Origin: JBHHYS01 sp046757645 | GTDB taxonomy: Bacteria > Acidobacteriota > Terriglobia > Acidiferrales > 2-02-FULL-67-57 | Reading direction: 5' to 3' | Assembly (NCBI GenBank): GCA_046757645.1 | Contig: JBHHYS010000069.1 | Span: 1 to 11,987, forward strand | Length of the DNA: 11,987 bases | In this document: positions 6,664 through 11,987 of the stretch, one piece after another | Layout of the letters: every line of letters starts with the position of its first letter | How positions within the stretch are numbered: the first letter of the stretch is position 1 | The notes under the pieces: model-generated | Seen by the model: the letters and a program-made list of their open reading frames with translations, nothing else | Database searches by the model: none | Told to the model about the DNA's origin: nothing | Translations under genes and position numbers: made by a program

Positions 6664-6739
6664 TCTTCTCTGTGGCCTCTGTGTCTCTGTGGTGAAAATT
6701 CCCGAGGCAAAGGAGGCAAATGAGGCAAAGGAAGCAAAG
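6664..6739. repeat. CTCTGTGTCTCTGTGGTG motif followed by four 9-bp tandem units
   Basis: The spacer after the hydratase gene begins with a CT/GT-rich stretch (6664-6694) containing CTCTGTGTCTCTGTGGTGAA. Four head-to-tail 9-mers follow at 6704-6739: GAGGCAAAG, GAGGCAAAT, GAGGCAAAG and GAAGCAAAG. From memory, similar wording recurs in intergenic DNA of many environmental bacteria; I cannot verify that here. It has no coding character. Confidence 0.6.
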
Positions 6740-6749
6740 GAAAAGAAAC

Positions 6750-6769
6750 GGATACCGCTTGAGGTATCC
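6750..6769 (+). terminator. Weak stem-loop after enoyl-CoA hydratase, possible terminator
   Basis: GGATACC (6750-6756) pairs with GGTATCC (6763-6769) around a 6-nt GCTTGA loop. Only two Ts follow, so termination would be weak. It lies 90 bp after the hydratase stop. Confidence 0.3.
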
Positions 6770-6782
6770 TTAGATGTCGTCC

Positions 6783-6871
6783 ATCCCAGCGGCTTGCCCT
6801 GAGCTTGCTCGCCCGGCTTGCCCCGAGCAACGCCGAGGGGAGCGAAGTCGAAGGGCCCCTGCCGCTGGGAT
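6783..6871. repeat. 89-bp element bounded by an 11-bp perfect inverted repeat
   Basis: ATCCCAGCGGC (6783-6793) is the exact reverse complement of GCCGCTGGGAT (6861-6871). The interior is rich in GCTTGCCC/CCCGAGC units and contains GCGAAGTCGAAGGGC, identical to 4566-4580. The right terminus directly abuts the ribH ribosome-binding site AAGGAG (6872-6877). It is non-coding and, by its internal similarity, belongs to the same family as 4504-4605. Confidence 0.7.
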
Positions 6872-6883
6872 AAGGAGCGGGAC

Positions 6884-7366
6884 TTGGTAAAAGAAACCAA
6901 AGGCGAGTTGAACGCCAAAGGGTTGCGGCTGGCGATTGTGGTCAGCCGCTTCAACAGCTTCATCACCGAGCGGCTGCTGAGCGGGGCGTTCGACGCCCTG
7001 GCCCGTGCCGGCGCTGATGAGAAGCAAATCGAAGTGGTGCGCGTCCCCGGCTCCTTCGAAATCCCGGTGGCGGCGAAAAAATTGGCCCAGACCCGCCGCT
7101 ACCAGGCGCTGATTTGCCTGGGCTGCATCATTCGCGGCGAGACTCAGCACTTCGACTACATCAGCGCGGAGGTCGCCCGCGGCGTCCAGCTCGCCGCCAT
7201 CGAAACCGGCGTGCCCATGGCCTTCGGCGTGCTCACCACCGATACCCTGGAGCAGGCCATCGAGCGCGCCGGGGCCAAGTCGGGCAACAAAGGCGCCGAG
7301 GCGGCGCTCACCGCCGTGGAAATGGCCAATCTGTTGAAGCCGGCCAACCGCCGGGGTCGGCGCTGA
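6884..7366 (+). CDS. ribH: 6,7-dimethyl-8-ribityllumazine synthase (riboflavin synthase beta subunit)
   Basis: The enzyme condenses 5-amino-6-ribitylamino-uracil with 3,4-dihydroxy-2-butanone 4-phosphate, the penultimate step of riboflavin synthesis. The core blocks are VVSRFNSFITERLLSGA, VPGSFEIPVAAKKL, CLGCIIRGETQHFDYIS (with the catalytic His of the GxTxHF motif) and VLTTDTLEQAIERAGAK...GNKG. I chose TTG at 6884, giving 160 residues, the normal family size. It has AAGGAG at 6872-6877, six bases upstream. A longer open frame from a TTG at 6818 would translate an intergenic repeat and has no such site. The gene overlaps nusB by one base (TGATG), so the two are translationally coupled and co-transcribed. 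Confidence 0.95.
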   Translation: MVKETKGELNAKGLRLAIVVSRFNSFITERLLSGAFDALARAGADEKQIEVVRVPGSFEIPVAAKKLAQTRRYQALICLGCIIRGETQHFDYISAEVARGVQLAAIETGVPMAFGVLTTDTLEQAIERAGAKSGNKGAEAALTAVEMANLLKPANRRGRR

Positions 7367-7794
7367 TGGGAACGCGGCGCAAAGCCCGCGAGTGCGCCCT
7401 GCAGTTGCTCTTCCAGTGGGAAGGCGAGCGCGGCGCCCCCGCCGACACCCAGGCGCGCTTCTGGCGGCAGCGGCCCCCGCCGAACGAATCCACCCGCGCC
7501 TTTGCCGACCGGCTGTTCACCGCCACGGTGGCGGGGCTCGAGGAGATCGACTCGCGGCTCGCCGCCCACTCCCAGCACTGGCGCCTGGAGCGCATGACTG
7601 CCGTGGACCGCAACATCCTCCGCCTCGCCGTGTGCGAGCTCGAGGCCGAGCCCGCCACCCCGCCGGCGGTGGTCATCAACGAAGCCCTGGAGATTGCCCG
7701 CCGCTTCTCCACTCCCGAGTCGGTCGAGTTCATCAACGGCATCCTCGACGCCATCCGCAAAACCCTTGAGGCGGGTGCGGAAGCCAAGCCCTAG
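7366..7794 (+). CDS. nusB: Transcription antitermination factor NusB
   Basis: NusB pairs with S10 (NusE) and binds boxA RNA in the antitermination complex on rRNA operons. The 142-residue all-helical protein begins with the family's MGTRRKARECALQLLFQWE. It continues with ERMTAVDRNILRLAVCEL and closes with PPAVVINEALEIARRFSTPESVEFINGILDAI, the most conserved NusB block. The ATG at 7366 shares its A with the ribH TGA stop, so translation probably passes by re-initiation. The ribH-nusB pairing is common in bacteria. An open frame extends further upstream inside ribH, but only the protein from this ATG matches the family. Confidence 0.95.
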   Translation: MGTRRKARECALQLLFQWEGERGAPADTQARFWRQRPPPNESTRAFADRLFTATVAGLEEIDSRLAAHSQHWRLERMTAVDRNILRLAVCELEAEPATPPAVVINEALEIARRFSTPESVEFINGILDAIRKTLEAGAEAKP

Positions 7795-7816
7795 TTCAGT
7801 CCACGGGCTTCCCCGG

Positions 7817-7841
7817 CCCGCCGGCGGCGCGGGTTTCCTTT
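7817..7841 (+). terminator. Possible intrinsic terminator after nusB
   Basis: CCCGC (7817-7821) can pair with GCGGG (7829-7833) around a 7-nt loop, followed by TTTCCTTT (7834-7841). The stem is short but all G-C and the tail is T-rich. It lies between the convergent nusB and PilZ-like genes, where a terminator is expected. It would work only in the plus direction. Confidence 0.35.
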
Positions 7842-7865
7842 GCAACCGGAATGAAGGGTAGATGC

Positions 7866-8237
7866 CTAACGGGCAGCCGCGCCCGGCAGGGGCGGGATGG
7901 TCACACCCCAGAAGGACTCGCTGGGGACTTCAAGCTCCACGGTAACTCGGGTCAAGCCATCGGGGCTGCGCTTGCTCACCTCGAGCACCCGCGCCCGCGT
8001 GGACTGGCCAATTTTAGGGCGCCTCAGCTCGATCTCCCCGCAGGGGGGGGCGCGGCCTTTCATCTGCAGCCGGGCACCGTACGCGTTCACCACTTCCGTT
8101 TCTGCGTGCTCCTGGGCGCGTTCGCCCTGCCTGGTGGTCCAGTTCACCTCCACGCCGATCACCAACAAAACCCGCTGGCTCCTGCGTCGGTCCCCTTCCG
8201 GCGGGAGAGGGTTACCCGGGTTGCTGGCGGCTGCCAC
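7866..8237 (-). CDS. Small PilZ-like domain protein
   Basis: The 123-residue soluble protein is essentially a single PilZ-like beta-barrel domain; PilZ domains typically bind c-di-GMP. The N-terminal arginine motif RRRSQR (17-22) fits the RxxxR half of the binding signature. The second half, normally [DN]xSxxG, is shortened to VVNAYGA (49-55), so ligand binding is uncertain. The domain ends in ESFWGVTIPP (107-116), an ending I associate with short PilZ proteins of Acidobacteria. The start is GTG at 8237-8235, with GAGG five bases upstream on the minus strand (8244-8247). The plus-strand open frames over this region have no family resemblance. It is monocistronic and convergent with nusB. No partner is evident, but a c-di-GMP-type domain also occurs in the protein at 491-3019. 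Confidence 0.72.
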   Translation of the reverse strand: MAAASNPGNPLPPEGDRRRSQRVLLVIGVEVNWTTRQGERAQEHAETEVVNAYGARLQMKGRAPPCGEIELRRPKIGQSTRARVLEVSKRSPDGLTRVTVELEVPSESFWGVTIPPLPGAAAR

Positions 8238-8441
8238 GATTGCCTCACAAAAGGACGTTTTCGATTTCAGGAGCTAAAGCTGCCTCTCGGTTGTGGGTTT
8301 GGTTTGCCCTGCGGTCAGAGGAGAAGGCACGCCCAGAGAGCATTGGGGATGTCATTCCCCGTTGGTCATCGTCACCGCCAACCCCGATGGTGACTTCCGC
8401 GCTGCGGCCGCGATCCCTGGAGAACCCGATCGCAAAAGCTA

Positions 8442-8458
8442 GCTGCTACCATAGCAGC
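8442..8458. promoter_or_regulatory. 7-bp perfect dyad overlapping the predicted -10 box (possible operator)
   Basis: GCTGCTA (8442-8448) and TAGCAGC (8452-8458) are perfect inverted repeats around CCA. The dyad covers the predicted -10 box of the minus-strand promoter, a classic place for a repressor site. No regulator is encoded nearby. Confidence 0.35.
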
Positions 8459-8476
8459 CTGCCCGGGGTATTACAA
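8448..8476 (-). promoter_or_regulatory. Candidate promoter for the PilZ-like gene
   Basis: On the minus strand, TTGTAA (8476-8471, 4 of 6 matches to TTGACA) and TATGGT (8453-8448, 4 of 6 matches to TATAAT) are separated by 17 bp. A start near 8441 implies a leader of about 200 nt. Confidence 0.4.
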
Positions 8477-8522
8477 GCGCGGCATCGCCCGCCGAGCGAC
8501 CACCCCGCCTGGCCCGCGCCGG

Positions 8523-8548
8523 GGACGTGCGCCTCCGGGCGCCCGTCC
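8523..8548. repeat. GC-rich hairpin between divergent promoters
   Basis: GGACGTGCGCC (8523-8533) pairs with GGCGCCCGTCC (8538-8548) with one mismatch around a 4-nt loop. It lies upstream of both predicted promoters, so neither predicted transcript includes it. A protein-binding or insulating role is possible but unproven. Confidence 0.45.
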
Positions 8549-8596
8549 GCGACCGGTTCATCCCCGCTCCGCCCGCAGTCTAAATACCGAATTTTC

Positions 8597-8612
8597 GTTC
8601 ACTATCCTGAAC
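8597..8612. promoter_or_regulatory. GTTCA-N6-TGAAC dyad upstream of the aceB promoter
   Basis: GTTCA (8597-8601) and TGAAC (8608-8612) are perfect 5-bp inverted arms. The dyad ends six bases before the predicted -35 box, a position suited to an activator or repressor of the glyoxylate genes. The responsible protein is unknown. Confidence 0.35.
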
Positions 8613-8618
8613 AGCGCC

Positions 8619-8647
8619 TTGACAGCAGCGCGCCCCGGGTGTAGGAT
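8619..8647 (+). promoter_or_regulatory. Strong sigma-70-type promoter for aceB-aceA
   Basis: A perfect TTGACA (8619-8624) is followed after exactly 17 bp by TAGGAT (8642-8647, 4 of 6 matches to TATAAT). Transcription would start near 8654, giving a leader of about 135 nt before the malate synthase ATG at 8791. It is the best promoter match I found in the window. Confidence 0.6.
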
Positions 8648-8790
8648 GTACATCATAGAGAATCACCATTCAATATAACGAACTAAACTGCGCAGAAGCG
8701 GAAATCGTCTTCACCCCGGCCGCGCCGCCAGGAAAGCCCTCAGGAGGAGTGGCGGGCAAGGGCTGGGGGGTTTGGGACCAGCGAGGAGAA

Positions 8791-10365
8791 ATGGTGGAAG
8801 AGATGCAGACAATTACTCTGGGAATCAACGCGGCACCGCCGGGTTTTGACCCGGCCAGCGAGCTGCCCGGGGGATTCCTGGAGTTTCTGCTTCCCCTGCA
8901 CGATGAATTTACCCCGCGGCAGCGGGCCCTGGTGAGCAAGCGGGCGACGGTGTTGGCCGAGGCGCACCGCGGGCGCTTGCCGACCCACTTACCCTCTTCG
9001 CCGGCCACCAGGGGCGATTGGAGGATCGAATTGCCTGAGTGGTGCCGGGATCAGCGGAATCAAATGACCGGCCCGGCGGACGACGCCGAGCTGGTGGTGA
9101 AGATGCTGAATGCCGGCGCCCCTGGGGTGATGTTGGACCTCGAAGACGCGATGGCCAACTCCTGGCCCAACCTCCGCCGCGGCATTGACAATATCCTCGC
9201 CGCCCTGCGAGGCCAGCTGACCTACTTCGACCCGAAGCGGAATCGAATCGTCGCCATCAAGAAAAGTCCCACCGTCATCTTTGTGCGGCCCCGGGGACTG
9301 CATTTGAACCAGGCGGGAATCCTGGGAGACGAGCTACTCCCCGCGCCCCTGTTCGACGTCGCCCGGGTCGCCTACCCGGTTGATCCGGCGGAGTTGAACC
9401 ACCCGCTCTGCTTCTACATCCCCAAATCGGAATCGGCTGAAGAGGCCTTGTGGTGGCGCGACCTCTTTCACGCGGTAGCGAAAGCCAAAGGGTGGCCGGC
9501 TGATTACGTCAAGTGCATGGCGCTGGTCGAGTCGCACCCCCTGGCCTTCCAGATGGAGGAATTCGCCTACCACCTCCGGGAGCACCTGCTGGGACTGAAC
9601 CTGGGGCGCTGGGACTACATGGCGAGTCTGATCCATTTCACTCTGGTTGACCCCAACTGGGTTCTGCCCGATCGCAACACCATTCCCCACAATGTCCCCT
9701 TCTTCCAGCACCTGCGCGAGCTGATGCCGGAAATCTGCCACCAGCGCGGCCTGCTGGCTATCGGGGGGATGACGGCGCTTTACCCCACTCGCCAGGACCC
9801 CGAGCTCAACGCCCGCGCCCTGCGGGTGCTGGCGGAGGATAAGAAAAACGAAGCCGACAGTTTGATGGACGGCGCCTGGACCGGGCATCCGGATCAGAAC
9901 GAAATCGCCCTCCAGCAATTCCCCGCTCCCAATCAGCTCCACGCCCGTCCCGCCAAGCCGGTGCGCTCTCCCGACCTGCGGCCTCTTCCCAAGCATGTGG
10001 GCAGGATCACTCTGGAAGGCACCCGCGCCGCCGTGCGCACCGTGATTCGCTATCGCCACGGAGTGTTGAGCGGCCGAGGCGCCAGTTTGCTCGATGGCTA
10101 CATGGAGGACCTGGCCACGGATCGAATCTATCGTCTGATGATTGCCCAGCGCATTCTCCATGGAGCACTGGTCGCCGGGGCGGATGGCGGCGGCCAGCGG
10201 CTTAAGCACACCCCGGAACAGATAAGCCGGTTGTTTGACGCCGAGCTGGATCGGCTCATCCAGGGGCAGCCGCCGGGAACCGACCCGGCAGTCTTGGAGA
10301 AATATCGCGCTGCGCGTCGCCTCAGCGAAAGCATGATCGCCCGCCGGGAATTTACTCCGGTCTGA
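8791..10365 (+). CDS. aceB: Malate synthase (type A)
   Basis: The enzyme condenses glyoxylate with acetyl-CoA to malate, the second step of the glyoxylate shunt. The 524-residue TIM-barrel protein is close to the usual 530 of type A. Numbered from ATG 8791, it has VMLDLEDA (113-120) and VRPRGLHL with the RPRG active-site block at 166-169. Glu247 (LVESHPLAFQMEE) and Asp275 (GRWDY) have the 28-residue spacing of the Mg ligands. IPHNVPF, AIGGMTA and the C-terminal YMEDLATDRI with the probable catalytic base Asp440 are also present. The usual Trp after RPRG is Leu. Start choice is unsettled: ATG 8791 has GAGG four bases upstream, while GTG 8749, GTG 8794 and ATG 8803 are alternatives. Isocitrate lyase follows after 40 bp in the same operon. 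Confidence 0.9.
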   Translation: MVEEMQTITLGINAAPPGFDPASELPGGFLEFLLPLHDEFTPRQRALVSKRATVLAEAHRGRLPTHLPSSPATRGDWRIELPEWCRDQRNQMTGPADDAELVVKMLNAGAPGVMLDLEDAMANSWPNLRRGIDNILAALRGQLTYFDPKRNRIVAIKKSPTVIFVRPRGLHLNQAGILGDELLPAPLFDVARVAYPVDPAELNHPLCFYIPKSESAEEALWWRDLFHAVAKAKGWPADYVKCMALVESHPLAFQMEEFAYHLREHLLGLNLGRWDYMASLIHFTLVDPNWVLPDRNTIPHNVPFFQHLRELMPEICHQRGLLAIGGMTALYPTRQDPELNARALRVLAEDKKNEADSLMDGAWTGHPDQNEIALQQFPAPNQLHARPAKPVRSPDLRPLPKHVGRITLEGTRAAVRTVIRYRHGVLSGRGASLLDGYMEDLATDRIYRLMIAQRILHGALVAGADGGGQRLKHTPEQISRLFDAELDRLIQGQPPGTDPAVLEKYRAARRLSESMIARREFTPV

Positions 10366-10405
10366 GGGAAACTCGATGCCCGGCGACAGACCAGGAGGAA
10401 AACGG

Positions 10406-11752
<1,347 letters not shown>

Positions 11753-11815
11753 CACCCGACACCCCCCATCACTAAACTCGCTGGTCTCCTCATTTCTCCG
11801 AAAAATTGAGACCGC

Positions 11816-11851
11816 GAATCAAGCAGTGATTCACGGGCTCCGCGGAGCCCG
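11816..11851. repeat. Two adjacent stem-loops between aceA and the next gene
   Basis: GAATCA-AGCAG-TGATTC (11816-11832) is followed at once by an 18-bp perfect palindrome CGGGCTCCGCGGAGCCCG (11834-11851). No T-run follows, so they do not form a standard intrinsic terminator. They may act in transcript 3'-end folding or be an interspersed palindrome. Confidence 0.5.
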
Positions 11852-11878
11852 CCGAGCGGGGAAGCGAGACAACGCCTC

Positions 11879-11987
11879 GTGGAACGCCTCTGGCTAGTTG
11901 TCTTGATCGGGCTGCTGGGCTACCTCATCTATCTGATTTTCTCTCCCTTTCTGGTGCCGCTGGCTTGGGCCATCGTCCTCACCATTC
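11879..11987 (+). CDS. Membrane protein, probably AI-2E/PerM-family transporter, N-terminal fragment
   Basis: Only the first 36 codons are in the window. From GTG 11879 the protein opens with a long hydrophobic stretch, WLVVLIGLLGYLIYLIF, then SPFLVPLAWAIVLTI. A first membrane helix followed by xPFLxPLAWAxVLxI is the usual opening of the AI-2E (PerM/YdiK) family, whose members are membrane exporters or permeases with mostly unproven substrates. An in-frame stop at 11807-11809 limits how far upstream the gene can start, and GTG 11879 is the only plausible start codon after it. The Shine-Dalgarno sequence is poor. The frame stays open to the window end. Confidence 0.6.
   Translation, partial: MERLWLVVLIGLLGYLIYLIFSPFLVPLAWAIVLTI

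Larger units (their letters stand above)
8238..8790. other. Divergent intergenic region between PilZ-like gene and aceB
   Basis: These 553 bp hold no convincing gene. They contain a candidate minus-strand promoter for the PilZ-like gene (8448-8476) with a dyad over its -10 box, and a GC-rich hairpin (8523-8548). Before aceB there is a dyad (8597-8612) just upstream of a strong plus-strand promoter (8619-8647). The roughly 200-nt leader implied for the PilZ-like mRNA has two small dyads, GGGGA/TCCCC (8345-8360) and GTCACC/GGTGAC (8371-8394). Confidence 0.7.

Noticed and set aside
6704..6739. Tandem 9-bp units considered as a CRISPR or iteron array
   Set aside because: The units abut without spacers, are too short for CRISPR, and no replication or cas gene is nearby.
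6818..6883. N-terminal extension of ribH from an upstream TTG
   Set aside because: The added residues translate the repeat element 6783-6871, no ribosome-binding site precedes that TTG, and the TTG at 6884 has AAGGAG at good spacing and gives the normal protein length.
8240..8644. Plus-strand open frame of 134 codons in the aceB upstream region
   Set aside because: Its product has no family resemblance and an erratic, Ser/Pro/Arg-rich composition. It would run across the predicted promoter, and it lacks a ribosome-binding site.
11783..11813. GGTCTC...GAGACC inverted repeat after aceA, considered as a terminator
   Set aside because: The stem is only 6 bp with a loop of about 19 nt and no following T-run.

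Overview
The window is GC-rich (I estimate mid-60s percent) bacterial chromosomal DNA from a free-living heterotroph. An acidobacterium (Acidobacteriota) is my best guess. The hints are a short PilZ-like protein ending in a FWGV...PP block, and intergenic spacers packed with short palindromes of the GGCTGAAGCC / GGGCTAAAGCCC kind and with 'TGTCATCCCGAGC...GGATCTGCTTTT' and 'GCGAAGTCGAAGGGC' repeats. This placement is inference and no marker gene proves it.

Layout from left to right. The 5' end of lepA (minus strand, cut by the window edge) diverges from a large plus-strand gene for a TPR-GAF-GGDEF-like protein (491-3019). An acetyl-CoA acetyltransferase follows 34 bp later (3054-4241). A 545-bp gene-free spacer built from several repeat families leads to 3-hydroxybutyryl-CoA dehydrogenase (4787-5680). 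A second repeat-bearing spacer leads to enoyl-CoA hydratase (5878-6660), and a third to ribH (6884-7366), which overlaps nusB (7366-7794) by one base. A convergent PilZ-like gene (7866-8237, minus) and a roughly 550-bp divergent regulatory region separate this block from a glyoxylate-shunt pair, malate synthase (8791-10365) and isocitrate lyase (10406-11752). The window ends in the first codons of what looks like an AI-2E/PerM-family membrane protein.

Metabolically, thiolase, 3-hydroxyacyl-CoA dehydrogenase and enoyl-CoA hydratase interconvert acetyl-CoA, acetoacetyl-CoA, 3-hydroxybutyryl-CoA and crotonyl-CoA. Isocitrate lyase and malate synthase let acetyl-CoA be assimilated without loss of CO2. 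Together they suggest growth on, or turnover of, short-chain acyl-CoA or acetate. RibH and NusB are housekeeping genes.

The most interesting points are these. (1) The GGDEF-like domain of the TPR-GAF protein has lost its signature motif but keeps an RxxD inhibitory-site motif in exact register, which suggests a c-di-GMP receptor rather than a cyclase. (2) A 69-bp perfect direct repeat has a downstream copy whose last bases appear to serve as the Shine-Dalgarno sequence of the enoyl-CoA hydratase gene. (3) An unrelated repeat bounded by an 11-bp inverted repeat ends directly against the ribH ribosome-binding site. I found no CRISPR array, transposase, phage gene, tRNA or rRNA.
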